In this document: positions 18,933 to 28,167 of the stretch, piece after piece | How the letters are laid out: every line of letters starts with the position of its first letter | How positions within the stretch are numbered: the first letter of the stretch is position 1 | Source of the DNA: Tardiphaga sp. | Lineage (GTDB): Bacteria > Pseudomonadota > Alphaproteobacteria > Rhizobiales > Xanthobacteraceae | DNA: 64,000 nucleotides | Reading direction: 5' to 3' | Assembly: GCF_028290495.1 (NCBI RefSeq) | Contig: NZ_JAQGJT010000063.1 | Span: forward strand, 1 to 64,000 | Position numbers and translations under genes: made by a program | Notes under the pieces: model-generated | What the model saw: the letters and a program-made list of their open reading frames with translations, nothing else | The model's database searches: none | What the model was told of the DNA's origin: nothing

Positions 18933-19646
18933 TCAGGTTGCCGGTGTCGTGGCGGCAACCGTGCGGACGACGCGCTTGACCTGATCGACGGTGTAATTGG
19001 TGCCGCCGATCGACAGCAAAGCGGGGCTCGCCGACAGATCGACGGAATCCACCATGCCCTGGACCTCGGTGGAGATCGCCACGGTCTGGCCGTTCTGGTC
19101 CTTGCCGGTCGCGGTCAGCGTGTAGGATCCCGCCGGATACTGCGTGCCGTCATTTCCCTTGCCGTCCCAGACAAAGCTCGAGCCGCCGGATTTCAAGGCG
19201 AAACTGCCGCTGTAGACGGTGGAGCCGGCCGAATTGGTGATGCTCACCGTGGATGTCTCGGTGTCCTTGGCGGCGGTCAGATTCCATGTCGCCGATCCGT
19301 TGAACGTCGCAGTTGCGCCATCGACGGCGACAGTATTGCCGACATAGACCAGCGCCTGGGTGGCCTGCGCGGTCTTCTGCATCGCCACCAGTGATTTTAA
19401 CTGGTCGTTCGATTTCAACTGCTGCTCGACGCCTGCGAATTGCACCAGCTGCTGGGTGAACTGGTTGGTGTCCAACGGGTCGAGCGGGTTCTGGTTCTGC
19501 AACTGCGTCGTCAGCAGTGTCAGGAAGGTCTGGAAATTATCTGCAATTCCCGGCGACGCCGTCGTGCTGGTGTCGGTGGACGTTGACGTGCCGGCTACCG
19601 TGCCGGATACGACCGCTGCCGGCGTGGTGATGGAATCAACTGCCAT
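18933..19646 (-). CDS. flgD: Flagellar hook-capping protein FlgD
   Basis: Scaffold needed to polymerise the hook. 237 residues from ATG 19646 (GGAG nine bases upstream). The N-terminal signature FLTLLTTQLQNQNPLDPLD followed by FTQQLVQFAGVEQQL is diagnostic. The C-terminal half has the FlgD Ig/Tudor-like fold with FVWDGKGNDGTQYPAGSYTL. Thr/Ser-rich N-terminal linker. Ten bases behind fliK and ahead of a strong terminator, so a two-gene operon. Confidence 0.95.
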   Translation of the reverse strand: MAVDSITTPAAVVSGTVAGTSTSTDTSTTASPGIADNFQTFLTLLTTQLQNQNPLDPLDTNQFTQQLVQFAGVEQQLKSNDQLKSLVAMQKTAQATQALVYVGNTVAVDGATATFNGSATWNLTAAKDTETSTVSITNSAGSTVYSGSFALKSGGSSFVWDGKGNDGTQYPAGSYTLTATGKDQNGQTVAISTEVQGMVDSVDLSASPALLSIGGTNYTVDQVKRVVRTVAATTPAT

Positions 19647-19656
19647 GGCTCTCTCC

Positions 19657-21210
19657 TCAGATACTGATGTCGATGCCGCGGCTGGATCCCAACATGCGGC
19701 CATAGTTCCGGCCCGCGGTCACCGCAGGCAGTGCGTCGTCTTCCCGGATGATCAGGCGCTGGGACTGGCGCCCGGAGTTGTCGCCATTGTTCTGCTGACC
19801 CGATGACGACTGGTCGCGCAGGCTGAACTGCAACCCGTTGCCGTCGCTCTTGAGGCCGGCCTGTTCCAGCGCGCGCTGCAGTTGCGGCGCGTCCTGGCGC
19901 AGCATTGCCAGCGTCTCCGGCTTCTCCACCGTCAGATGCGACGTGACGTTGCCGTGGCGATCGACGTCGAGCCGGACGTCGATGCGGCCGAGTTCGGCGG
20001 GATCGAGCCGGATGTCGAAGCGGCTCTTGCCGGATTGCGCCGATTGCGCGATTTCGACAGCGAGGCCGTTCAGCGGCACCGCGGCATCGGTTGCGACGTT
20101 CGCCGTAAGTTGCTGTGCGGTGACGGCCGCAGAAGCGGTCGTCTGCAACAGCGGCTGCTGCTGCGTCGTGTTGGTCGGGGTGATGTCGGCCGCGGCGAGC
20201 GGCGCGGGCGCGGCGTCCGGGGCCTGATGCTCATGCGCGGCGTGTGGCGTCGGTTTGGCGGTCGCGTCGGTCGCGGTGGCGTCGGGCTTGGCACCCTCGG
20301 CCGTCACTTCGCCCGGCTTGGTTTCAGCGGCGGCCTTGGAATCGACGGGCGTTTGCCCGGCGAGCGTGGTCGGCGTGGCCGCCGCGGCGCCGGTCGGTGC
20401 CGCGGTCGCGGTTTCGGCCGTCTTCCCCCCCGTCTTGGCAGCGGTCTTGGGGCCAGCCGGCGTCGCGGTGGCGATCAGCGCGGCGAAATCCGGATCGGTT
20501 GAGCCGGGCGTGGCGGCTTCCGGGGTTGCTTCGGTGCCGGTGCCAGTGCCGGTCGTAGTTGCGGTCTTGGCGGCGGCGGCCTGGGCTTTCAGAACCGCCG
20601 CGGCAATTGCCCCCGGTTGCGCCGCGCCGGCATCGGCCGTCGTATTCGGCGTTGCCGTGGCATCCGTCGGGGCGACCACCGCGGGGATCACCACAGCGAC
20701 CGCGGTCACCGGCACGGCCTGTTCAGGCGTGGTGGCGTCGGTGGCGGTGGCCCCCTCGGTCTTTGTCTCCTTGATCGATGAATCCTTGTCGGTCTTGTTG
20801 CCGGCTGTCGCATCGGATTTGTCGTCTGACTTGGCGTCGGACTTCGTGTCGGACTTGGATTTTGCGTCAGGTCTGGCGTCGGACCTGGTTAGGGTCCTGT
20901 CGGCTGTCTCGCTCCTTGCGTCCTTTGCAGCATCGGCGCGATTGGCGGAAGCAGTCCTGGCGTCGTCATTGCGGGCATCCCGCGCCGCGGCGGCATCCGC
21001 GCGATCACTGCTTTGGGCGGTGCGGTCGTCACGGCGGGCCGTGTCGGCCGGCTGGCGGTTCAGGTTGGTGTCGACTGTCGCGGGGGGTGGGGTATTGCTG
21101 TCGACCAGCGAGCCGAAGCTGTCGGAAGCCGACGTATTGTCCTGCGCTGACTTCGCGCGCGCATTCTGGAGCGACAAGGTGCTGGCGGTATCTGATGTCA
21201 CGCTGAACAC
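19657..21210 (-). CDS. fliK: Flagellar hook-length control protein FliK
   Basis: Molecular ruler that stops hook growth and switches export specificity. 517 residues from GTG 21210. A long Ala/Thr/Asp/Lys-rich low-complexity ruler (about 20-390), with repeated (S/T)DAKSD-like units at about 95-150, precedes the conserved C-terminal Flg_hook domain (LDPAELGRIDVRLDVDRHGNVTSHLTVEKPETLAML is split here as LDPAELGRIDVRL and HLTVEKPETLAML). An ATG at 21264 is in frame, but the sigma-54 promoter at 21245-21260 would fall inside that coding stretch, and it has no ribosome binding site. GTG 21210 has GAAAGG six bases upstream and is preferred. Confidence 0.88.
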   Translation of the reverse strand: MFSVTSDTASTLSLQNARAKSAQDNTSASDSFGSLVDSNTPPPATVDTNLNRQPADTARRDDRTAQSSDRADAAAARDARNDDARTASANRADAAKDARSETADRTLTRSDARPDAKSKSDTKSDAKSDDKSDATAGNKTDKDSSIKETKTEGATATDATTPEQAVPVTAVAVVIPAVVAPTDATATPNTTADAGAAQPGAIAAAVLKAQAAAAKTATTTGTGTGTEATPEAATPGSTDPDFAALIATATPAGPKTAAKTGGKTAETATAAPTGAAAATPTTLAGQTPVDSKAAAETKPGEVTAEGAKPDATATDATAKPTPHAAHEHQAPDAAPAPLAAADITPTNTTQQQPLLQTTASAAVTAQQLTANVATDAAVPLNGLAVEIAQSAQSGKSRFDIRLDPAELGRIDVRLDVDRHGNVTSHLTVEKPETLAMLRQDAPQLQRALEQAGLKSDGNGLQFSLRDQSSSGQQNNGDNSGRQSQRLIIREDDALPAVTAGRNYGRMLGSSRGIDISI

Positions 21211-21244
21211 GGGCGGCCTTTCAAGAAGAGTTCCCAACTGATTG

Positions 21245-21260
21245 AGCAAGGACCGGGCCA
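21245..21260 (-). promoter_or_regulatory. Sigma-54 promoter of fliK-flgD
   Basis: Minus strand TGGCCCG-GTCC-TTGCT, one mismatch from TGGCACG-N4-TTGCW, with the required GG-N10-GC spacing. Transcription would start near 21234, about 24 bases before the fliK GTG and upstream of its GAAAGG. FlbD, encoded at 13158-14537, is the expected activator. Confidence 0.7.
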
Positions 21261-21525
21261 GCATTTTCGAAGAAGAAATGTATATATATTACAAGTGGTT
21301 ATAAGAATTGGTGGGGCTGTGGCGGGGGTGGCGGGGCCGCATTGTTCCTGCCTCCCGGCAAGAATTGCCGTTTGTCGGCGGCAATTCGGCGCGGCGCGAT
21401 TGCCTGCGCGGGTGCCGGCCTATATTAAAGTGCATCATTCCAGCCATCGCCGGAACACGCTCTCGTTCCCCGATCTGCTCCAGTTTTCCTGATCGCGGCG
21501 GTTTGCAGCCAGCCCGGTCGCATTG

Positions 21526-22740
21526 ATGACCGAACCCATGCTCAACAGTCTGGATCTCGAAGGCCGCCCGCAGGATACTCGTGTCGTTGTCGCGATGTCC
21601 GGCGGCGTCGATTCGTCCGTCACGGCCGCGCTGCTGAAGTCGCAAGGCTACGACGTCGTCGGCATCACGCTGCAGCTTTACGATCATGGCGCCGCGACGC
21701 ACCGCAAGGGCGCCTGTTGCGCCGGCCGCGATATCCACGACGCACGTGACGTTGCCGAGCGTCTCGGCATCCCGCATTACGTGCTGGATTACGAGAGCCG
21801 GTTCCGCGAGTCGGTGATCGACAATTTCGCTGCCAGCTACGCCATCGGCGAGACGCCGGTGCCGTGCATCGAGTGCAACCGCTCGGTCAAGTTTCGCGAC
21901 CTGCTGGCGACCGCGCGCGAACTTGGCGCCGCGGCGCTGGCGACCGGCCATTACGTTGCCTCGCGCCGTCTCGATGACGGCTCGCGCGCGATGGTCTGCG
22001 CCGCGGACGCCGACCGCGACCAGAGTTACTTCCTGTTCGCCACCACCCAGGAGCAGCTCGACTATCTGCGCTTCCCGCTCGGTGACATGACCAAGCCGCA
22101 GACCCGCGAGTTGGCGCGGCAGTTCGGCCTGTCGGTGGCCGACAAGCAGGACAGTCAGGACATCTGCTTCGTGCCGTCCGGCCGCTACACCGACGTGATC
22201 GAGCGGATGAAGCCGAACGCGCTGGAGCCCGGCGATATCGTCGATCTGGATGGCCGCGTCATCGGCCGCCATGAAGGCATCGTGCATTTCACCATCGGGC
22301 AGCGCCGCGGTCTCGGCATCGCCGCCAGCGCGCCTCTTTATGTCATCAAGCTCGACGCCGCCGCCCGCCGCGTCATCGTCGGCCCGCGCGAAGCGTTGCG
22401 GATGCACCGCATTGCGTTGCGCGATCTCAACTGGATTGGCAACGGTCCGCTGGATCGCGCGGTCGGCGAAGGGCTCGAACTGTTCGTCAAGGTGCGCTCG
22501 ACCCGCGGCCCGCAGCCGGCCTGGCTGCGCGCCGTCAATGGCGGCTACGAAGTTGAACTGGTCGGGGGCGAAGAGGGCGTGTCGCCCGGCCAGGCCTGCG
22601 TGTTTTACGACGCGGCCGATGGCCAGGCCCGCGTGCTGGGCGGTGGTTTCATCAAGAGCGCCGCCGCGAGAAGCCCTGTTGGTATTCCAGTGCGGGATGC
22701 TAACGTCGAGCAGCCGCTGGTCGCAGCGGCGCGTCTATAA
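21526..22740 (+). CDS. mnmA: tRNA-specific 2-thiouridylase MnmA
   Basis: Adds sulfur to U34 of Lys, Glu and Gln tRNAs using ATP. 404 residues. PP-loop SGGVDSS (25-31), the catalytic Cys in [13 protein letters not shown] (near 114-117) and the second Cys in [11 protein letters not shown] are intact. Then the [11 protein letters not shown] tRNA-binding segment and a C-terminal beta-barrel (SPGQACVFY). Slightly long at both ends. Start ATG 21526 or 21538; neither has a good Shine-Dalgarno, and the first is chosen for length. The next gene follows after 15 bp on the same strand. Confidence 0.95.
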   Translation: MTEPMLNSLDLEGRPQDTRVVVAMSGGVDSSVTAALLKSQGYDVVGITLQLYDHGAATHRKGACCAGRDIHDARDVAERLGIPHYVLDYESRFRESVIDNFAASYAIGETPVPCIECNRSVKFRDLLATARELGAAALATGHYVASRRLDDGSRAMVCAADADRDQSYFLFATTQEQLDYLRFPLGDMTKPQTRELARQFGLSVADKQDSQDICFVPSGRYTDVIERMKPNALEPGDIVDLDGRVIGRHEGIVHFTIGQRRGLGIAASAPLYVIKLDAAARRVIVGPREALRMHRIALRDLNWIGNGPLDRAVGEGLELFVKVRSTRGPQPAWLRAVNGGYEVELVGGEEGVSPGQACVFYDAADGQARVLGGGFIKSAAARSPVGIPVRDANVEQPLVAAARL

Positions 22741-22755
22741 AGTTCAGGGCAGGAA

Positions 22756-23394
22756 ATGGCTGGCGATATCGACCGCGCGGGGGTCGCGAAGGCTTACGGG
22801 CTGTGGGCACCAATCTACGACATCGTGTTCGGCAAGGTGTTCGATTCCGGCCGGCAGGCCACGATCATCGAAGCCGACCGGATCGGCGGCCGTATTCTCG
22901 ATGTCGGCGTCGGCACCGGACTGTCGCTGATCGATTATTCCCGCACCACCCGGATCTGTGGTGTCGACATCTCCGAGCCGATGCTGCGCAAGGCGTATCA
23001 GCGGGTCCGATCGCTCAACCTGACCAATGTCGAGGCATTGGCGGTAATGGACGCCAAGAACCTCGCTTTTGCCGATGATTATTTCGATGCGGTGGTCGCG
23101 CAATACGTCATTACGGCCGTGCCGGATCCGGAAGCCACGCTGGACGATTTCGTCCGCGTGCTGAAGCCGGGCGGCGAGTTGATTTTGGTCAATCACATCG
23201 GCGCCGAAAGCGGCCCGCGGCGGCTGTTCGAGCTGGCCTTTGCGCCGCTGGCCCGCCGGCTCGGCTGGCGCCCGGAATTCCCGTGGGGCAGGCTGGTGGA
23301 CTGGGCGGCCAGGCATGGCGGTGTCACGCTGGCCGAGCGCCGGCCGATGCCGCCGATGGGGCATTTCTCGCTGATCCGTTATCGCAAGACCTGA
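22756..23394 (+). CDS. Class I SAM methyltransferase, probably phosphatidylethanolamine N-methyltransferase (PmtA, Rhodobacter type)
   Basis: 212 residues. SAM-binding motif I reads ILDVGVGTGLSL, motif II region AVMDAKNLAFADDYFDAVVAQ, and motif III LKPGGELILVNH. The N-terminal AYGLWAPIYDIVFGKVF and overall length match the UbiE-like, Rhodobacter-type PmtA enzymes that methylate phosphatidylethanolamine toward phosphatidylcholine. The family also includes other methyltransferases, so the substrate is inferred. SD AGGA sits just before the ATG. 15 bp behind mnmA, probably co-transcribed, though a functional link is not evident. Confidence 0.75.
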   Translation: MAGDIDRAGVAKAYGLWAPIYDIVFGKVFDSGRQATIIEADRIGGRILDVGVGTGLSLIDYSRTTRICGVDISEPMLRKAYQRVRSLNLTNVEALAVMDAKNLAFADDYFDAVVAQYVITAVPDPEATLDDFVRVLKPGGELILVNHIGAESGPRRLFELAFAPLARRLGWRPEFPWGRLVDWAARHGGVTLAERRPMPPMGHFSLIRYRKT

Positions 23395-23443
23395 TGCGAC
23401 GTTTGGGCATGGGAACCTGTGGTTCGCCGGGCCGTTGATTTCG

Positions 23444-23767
23444 ATGCAGATCAAGTCATCCCTGTTGATTTCCGGTCTTTGGCTCGCCAGTTCGGGGGCT
23501 GCTTTCGCGCAAGCGACCTCGCCTGCGGGTAATTGTACGCCGACCGAGACCCGTCCGCAGCAGGGCACGCTGTCGCCGAACGGCACGACGACCGGTAAGA
23601 ACGCAGAGCCGTTGAGCGACCAACTGGCGAAATCCGGCGGCGTGCTGTGCCCGCCCGGTGGCGTTGATACGGAGATGCACGTCCCCACGCCCGACGGCGG
23701 CACCAACACGCCGGTGATCCCGCCGCCCGGTAGCCCCGGCGGCGACCGGAGCGTTCGTCCAGAATAA
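23444..23767 (+). CDS. Predicted exported Pro/Gly-rich protein
   Basis: 107 residues from ATG 23444. A signal peptide (1-22, ending GAAFA) is followed by a short, disordered, Pro/Gly/Thr-rich mature part with two cysteines (NCTPTE and VLCPPGG). No recognised domain. Similar short secreted proteins are common in Bradyrhizobium; the function is unknown. An in-frame TTG at 23435 adds three residues and is less likely. 49 bp behind the PmtA-like gene. The 292-bp gap after it (23768-24059) holds no gene; AAAACTG (23941) and CAGTTTT (23975) form a spaced inverted repeat there. Confidence 0.6.
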   Translation: MQIKSSLLISGLWLASSGAAFAQATSPAGNCTPTETRPQQGTLSPNGTTTGKNAEPLSDQLAKSGGVLCPPGGVDTEMHVPTPDGGTNTPVIPPPGSPGGDRSVRPE

Positions 23768-24059
23768 TTTCAAATCCAGGATGCATTCGACTTCGCAATC
23801 GCTGCGAGGTCGATGAAGCAAGGCATCTGTATTCCTGGTGAACGGACGCAACAAGCCTCACCCTGTGGCGACGTACCTGAAATTTCGCAAAACCATCGCC
23901 GCGCGTAAGATGGTAGGCGAAATCTTAAAGAGGGCCCTAAAAACTGAGCATTCGGGCATTACTCGATTAAGGACAGTTTTAGCGGTTTGTTGTGGCGACG
24001 CGTGAATAGGCTATGAACTCCATAGGCCGAAAAGACATCGGCTGTACTTTGGAGTTCAG

Positions 24060-25274
24060 ATGCGCGTCGCGATCGTCCACGATTGGCTTTATACGATGGG
24101 CGGCGCCGAGCAGGTGCTGCGCGAACTGCTGCGCTGCTATCCGCATGCCGACGTGTTCACGCTTTTCGACGTTCTGTCGCCGGAAGACCGCGCCAAGATC
24201 GGCTTCAAGAAAGCACATACCAGCTTCCTGCAGAACATGCCGTTCATCCGCAAGATGCACCGCAAATATTTGCCGCTGATGCCGATCGCGATCGAGCAGT
24301 TCGACCTGTCGGGCTATGATCTCGTGATCTCCAGCAGCTACGCCGTCGCCAAGGGCGTCATCACGGGACCAAACCAGTTGCACATCTCGTACGTGCATTC
24401 GCCGATGCGCTATGCGTGGGATCTGCAGCACGCTTATCTGAATGAAAGCGGCTACACCGCGGGCATCAAGGGCGCGCTGGCGCGCGCGCTGCTGCACCGG
24501 ATGCGGATCTGGGACGTGCGCACGGCGCATGGACCGGACGCGATGATCGCCAATTCCAACTTCGTCGCCAAGCGCATCAAGAAGGTCTATGGCCGCGATG
24601 CCACTGTGATCTATCCGCCGGTGACTATGCCTGCCGAGGTGATCGACCGTCCCATCGCCGGTCATTTTCTCGCTGCCAGCCGTATGGTGCCCTACAAGAA
24701 GATTGAAGCCGTCATCCAGGCCTTCGCCGAATTGCCGGACCTCAGACTGGTCGTTGCAGGCGATGGTCCTGACGCCGAGCGGTTGAAGAAGATGGCGGGT
24801 CCCAATGTGACCTTTGCCGGCTTTGTCAGCGACGCGGATCTGCGCGAGTTGATGGGTACGGCGCGCGCCTTCGTGTTCGCCGCGGAGGAAGATTTCGGCA
24901 TCATCGTCGTCGAAGCGCAGGCGGAAGGCGCGCCTGTGCTGGCGCTGGGGCGCGGCGGTGCGCGTGAGACGGTCTCGGCCGCACCGGGCAATCGCACCGG
25001 AATGTTTTTCGATTCAACCGAGCCGGCAGCGATCGCGCAATGCGTTCGCGCCTTTGTCGCGCAAGAGGATACGTTTTCCAGGGCCGATTGCCGGGCGCGG
25101 GCCGCCGGATTTTCGGCCGAGCGTTTTCGCGCGGAGTTTGTGGCTTTTGTGGACGCCCAGATGGGCACCTTCACGGGCGAACGACGACGCGCGCCTGACG
25201 GCGCTGCCGACAGCACGGGCCGGCGTCGGCGCTGGACGGATGACGAGCGCCGCAAGCAAACGCCGGCGGCGTAA
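24060..25274 (+). CDS. Family 4 glycosyltransferase
   Basis: Transfers a sugar from a nucleotide donor, retaining the anomeric configuration; probably surface polysaccharide synthesis. 404 residues in the GT-B fold. N-terminal MRVAIVHDWLYTMGGAEQVLREL carries the acceptor-side GGAE motif. The C-terminal half has FLAASRMVPYKKIE (start of the Glycos_transf_1 domain), VVAGDGPDAERL, and the donor-binding EEDFGIIVVEAQAEGAPVLA with its E-x7-E pattern. The last 40 residues are a basic, disordered tail. The ATG at 24060 begins directly at the fold. A lone gene, so the polymer cannot be named. Confidence 0.85.
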   Translation: MRVAIVHDWLYTMGGAEQVLRELLRCYPHADVFTLFDVLSPEDRAKIGFKKAHTSFLQNMPFIRKMHRKYLPLMPIAIEQFDLSGYDLVISSSYAVAKGVITGPNQLHISYVHSPMRYAWDLQHAYLNESGYTAGIKGALARALLHRMRIWDVRTAHGPDAMIANSNFVAKRIKKVYGRDATVIYPPVTMPAEVIDRPIAGHFLAASRMVPYKKIEAVIQAFAELPDLRLVVAGDGPDAERLKKMAGPNVTFAGFVSDADLRELMGTARAFVFAAEEDFGIIVVEAQAEGAPVLALGRGGARETVSAAPGNRTGMFFDSTEPAAIAQCVRAFVAQEDTFSRADCRARAAGFSAERFRAEFVAFVDAQMGTFTGERRRAPDGAADSTGRRRRWTDDERRKQTPAA

Positions 25275-25700
25275 TCAGTTGACCTGATCGGTAGGCCTGC
25301 GTGCGCCGTGTTCGGGAAAGCGCGACAGCAGCGCGGCTTTCAGGAATTTGTAATGTGAGATGCTGACGGTGAGTTCACGCAGTCGGCGTTGACCATTGGA
25401 GATGTCCTTCTCGAACAGGTCCAGGTGTTCGCTGTCGATCTTTTCGCGCGTGAGATATTCGTCATTGCCGTTGCCGAAGGTGACCGCTGCGCGCGACAGC
25501 ACGTCATCGACCCGGCGGGTGAGGCCGACCTGTTCGGCTTCGGCGCCGGTCAGTGCGTGATCCAGCGAGGCCATGATGGCATCGATACGCCCGCGATCGG
25601 TCTCGGCGTCACGCGCGGCGGAACGCGCCTTGAACTCGCGGTCGCCGAGGATGCCTCGCAAATAGCTCTGGGCACGAGATCGCAGAAATCGCTGGAACAT
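25275..25700 (-). CDS. Hypothetical helical protein
   Basis: 141 residues. Largely charged and helical (many Arg, Asp, Glu; DAETDRGRIDAIMASLDHAL and EKDISNGQRRLREL), with possible coiled-coil character, no membrane segment and no cysteine. No family recognised. Its stop codon directly abuts the stop of the glycosyltransferase on the other strand. Start at ATG 25700 lacks a clear ribosome binding site. Confidence 0.6.
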   Translation of the reverse strand: MFQRFLRSRAQSYLRGILGDREFKARSAARDAETDRGRIDAIMASLDHALTGAEAEQVGLTRRVDDVLSRAAVTFGNGNDEYLTREKIDSEHLDLFEKDISNGQRRLRELTVSISHYKFLKAALLSRFPEHGARRPTDQVN

Positions 25701-25911
25701 GTCGCGCCGCCCCGTCCAATCGCGCGGAAGATAAATCGCGTCTCTATTCCATGGGTGATCATCGTTAGGAATTGGTTAACAGGTGCCTGGGTGCCGGTAG
25801 TGGCCGCTGAATTTTCGATTTCGCGACGGCGGTAGCGCCGAGTTGCAGAAAAATACCGGAAAAACGAGCGTCCAAAACTCTCGGATCATTGAAATTATTA
25901 CTCAAATTGGC

Positions 25912-25929
25912 GTGTCACACGAGTGTCAT
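25912..25929 (+). promoter_or_regulatory. PHO box upstream of pstS
   Basis: GTGTCAC-ACGA-GTGTCAT: two 7-base units 11 bp apart, close to the PhoB consensus CTGTCAT-N4-CTGTCAT, ending 89 bp before the pstS ATG. PhoB is encoded by the last gene of the same operon, so autoregulation under phosphate limitation is expected. The rest of the 318-bp gap (25701-26018) is AT-rich and shows no gene. Confidence 0.75.
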
Positions 25930-26018
25930 CCAGCTGCAATATTAGCTCCACAGCAGGCTTCTAAAGAGGCGGCACAGGGCTTCGGAACAACAAGCTCTTG
26001 ACCCAGATGGAGACCACC

Positions 26019-27029
26019 ATGAAATTCCTCAAGGCAATCGTCGCCGCCGGCCTGATGGCCGCGTCGACCTCGGCATTCGCTGCCGACATCACCGGCGCGG
26101 GCGCCACCTTCCCTTTCCCGGTCTATTCGAAGTGGGCTGATGCCTACAAGAAAGAGACCGGCAATGGCCTGAACTACCAGTCGATCGGCTCCGGCGCCGG
26201 CATCAAGCAGATCCAGGCCAAGACCGTGACCTTCGGCGCCACCGACGCGCCGCTCAAGGCTGAAGTCCTTGAGAAGGACGGCCTGGTGCAGTGGCCGATG
26301 GTGATGGGCGCGATCGTGCCCGTCGTGAACCTCGAAGGCATCAATTCCGGAGAGCTGGTTCTGTCCGGCGAACTGCTGGCCGACATCTATCTCGGCAAGG
26401 TCACCAAGTGGGACGATGCCGCGATTGCCAAGCTGAACCCCAAGCTGAAGCTGCCCTCGGCCGCCATCACCGTGGTTCGCCGTTCGGACGGTTCGGGCAC
26501 CACCTTCAACTTCACCGACTATCTCGCCAAGGCGAGCGCTGACTGGAAGACCAAGGTCGGTTCGGGCACCGCCGTCGAATGGCCGGTCGGCGTTGGCGCC
26601 AAGGGCAATGAAGGCGTTGCCGGCAACATCAGCCAGACCAAGAACGCGATCGGCTACGTCGAGTACGCCTACGCCAAGCAGAACAAGCTGACCTACGCCG
26701 GCTTGATCAACAAGGCCGGCAAGACTGTGCAGCCGACTATCGCCGCCTTCCAGGCTGCCGCGTCGAACGCCGATTGGGCCAAGGCTCCCGGCTACTATGT
26801 GATCCTGACCGACCAGCCGGGCGAAGCCTCCTGGCCGATCACTGCCGCGACCTTCATCCTGATGCACAAGGCGCCGGCCGACAAGGCTGCCTCCACGGAA
26901 GCCGTCAAGTTCTTCACCTGGGCCTTCGCCAAGGGCGGCAAGATGGCCGAAGAACTCGACTACATCCCGATGCCGGAGCCGGTGGTCAAGCTGATCGAGA
27001 AGACCTGGTCGGCTGACATCAAGAGCTGA
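26019..27029 (+). CDS. pstS: Phosphate ABC transporter substrate-binding protein PstS
   Basis: Periplasmic phosphate receptor. 336 residues from ATG 26019 (GGAG six bases upstream; TTG 25998 and ATG 26007 are weaker). The signal peptide (1-22) ends AFA. The phosphate-binding signatures [35 protein letters not shown] and [14 protein letters not shown] are intact. First gene of pstS-pstC-pstA-pstB-phoU-phoB, behind a PHO box. A palindromic repeat follows its stop. Confidence 0.97.
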   Translation: MKFLKAIVAAGLMAASTSAFAADITGAGATFPFPVYSKWADAYKKETGNGLNYQSIGSGAGIKQIQAKTVTFGATDAPLKAEVLEKDGLVQWPMVMGAIVPVVNLEGINSGELVLSGELLADIYLGKVTKWDDAAIAKLNPKLKLPSAAITVVRRSDGSGTTFNFTDYLAKASADWKTKVGSGTAVEWPVGVGAKGNEGVAGNISQTKNAIGYVEYAYAKQNKLTYAGLINKAGKTVQPTIAAFQAAASNADWAKAPGYYVILTDQPGEASWPITAATFILMHKAPADKAASTEAVKFFTWAFAKGGKMAEELDYIPMPEPVVKLIEKTWSADIKS

Positions 27030-27040
27030 GCTGGAAGATC

Positions 27041-27120
27041 GTCATTGCGAGCGTAGCGAAGCAATCCAGAAAGCCACGGCAAGACTGGATTGCTTCGTCG
27101 CTTCGCTCCTCGCAAAGACG
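27041..27120. repeat. Palindromic dispersed repeat between pstS and pstC
   Basis: An 80-bp imperfect palindrome. The outer arms run GTCATTGCGAG to CTCGCAAAGAC, and the inner perfect 13-bp stem pairs 27057-27069 with 27085-27097. It would form a long hairpin in the pst mRNA. This sequence type is scattered through Bradyrhizobium/Rhodopseudomonas genomes. It fills the gap between the binding-protein gene and the permease gene. Confidence 0.8.
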
Positions 27121-27167
27121 GCATGCCGATGAGTTTTCAGGTAGAGTCAAACGAACAGGGGACTGGC

Positions 27168-28166
27168 GTGGCAGATATGGCCGTACAGAGCTCGTCGATG
27201 GAAGCCGCCGGACCGTATGATCGCGCGAAGGCGCTGAGCGCTTTTAAATTCGGCGATCAGGCGTTCTACTGGGTCACGCGCATTTGCGCGCTGTCGGTCC
27301 TGCTCATTCTCGGCGGCATTATTCTATCGCTCATCGCCGGCGCCTGGCCGGCGATGAAGGAATACGGCTTTGCGTTCTTGTGGACGCAGCGCTGGGCGCC
27401 GTCCGCCGATCCGCCGGTGCTCGGGGCGCTTGGCCCGATCTACGGCACGCTGGTCACCTCGCTGATCGCTATGGCCATCGCCATTCCGGTCGGCCTCGGC
27501 ATCGCGATCTTCCTCACCGAATTGTGCCCGCAGTGGCTGCGCCGCCCGATCGGCATGGCCGTCGAACTGCTCGCCGGCATTCCGTCGATCATTTACGGCA
27601 TGTGGGGCTTCTTCGTGCTCGGCCCGTTCCTGGCCAACCACGTACAGCCGTTCATGATCGCCACCTTCGAAGGCGTGCCGGTGCTCGGTACCATTTTCGC
27701 GGGACCTCCCTCATATCTCAGCCTGTTCAACGCAGCATTGATCCTCGCCATCATGGTGCTGCCTTTTATCACCTCGATCTCGGTCGACGTGTTCAAGACG
27801 GTGCCTCCGGTGCTCAAGGAAGCCGCCTACGGCGTCGGCTGCACCACTTGGGAAGTCGTCCGCAACGTCGTCATCCCCTATACCCGCGTCGGCGTGATTG
27901 GCGGCGTGATGCTGGCGCTTGGCCGCGCGCTCGGTGAAACGATGGCGGTGACCTTCATCATCGGCAACTCGTTCCGGATTTCCGGTTCGGTGTTCGGACC
28001 GGGCACCACGATCTCCGCGGCGATCGCCAGCGAGTTCGCTGAGAGTGACGGGCTGCATCAGTCCGCGCTGATCCTGCTCGGATTGCTGCTGTTCGTCCTG
28101 ACATTCTTCGTACTTTCCGGCGCGCGCCTCATGCTGATGCGTCTTGAGAAGAAGGCGGGCAACTGA
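27168..28166 (+). CDS. pstC: Phosphate ABC transporter permease PstC
   Basis: 332 residues from GTG 27168, which has AGGGGA five bases upstream. ATG 27177 (MAVQ) is equally plausible, while ATG 27123 and 27129 abut the repeat and lack a ribosome binding site. Six or so transmembrane helices follow a cytoplasmic N-terminal stretch of about 35 residues. The EAA loop reads [27 protein letters not shown], and [19 protein letters not shown] is typical of PstC. Pairs with PstA, one base downstream. Confidence 0.93.
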   Translation: MADMAVQSSSMEAAGPYDRAKALSAFKFGDQAFYWVTRICALSVLLILGGIILSLIAGAWPAMKEYGFAFLWTQRWAPSADPPVLGALGPIYGTLVTSLIAMAIAIPVGLGIAIFLTELCPQWLRRPIGMAVELLAGIPSIIYGMWGFFVLGPFLANHVQPFMIATFEGVPVLGTIFAGPPSYLSLFNAALILAIMVLPFITSISVDVFKTVPPVLKEAAYGVGCTTWEVVRNVVIPYTRVGVIGGVMLALGRALGETMAVTFIIGNSFRISGSVFGPGTTISAAIASEFAESDGLHQSALILLGLLLFVLTFFVLSGARLMLMRLEKKAGN

Positions 28167-28167
28167 A

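Noticed and set aside
25701..26018. Possible small RNA or gene in the pstS upstream gap
   Set aside because: Apart from the PHO box, no open frame with a ribosome binding site and no terminator-like hairpin was seen.
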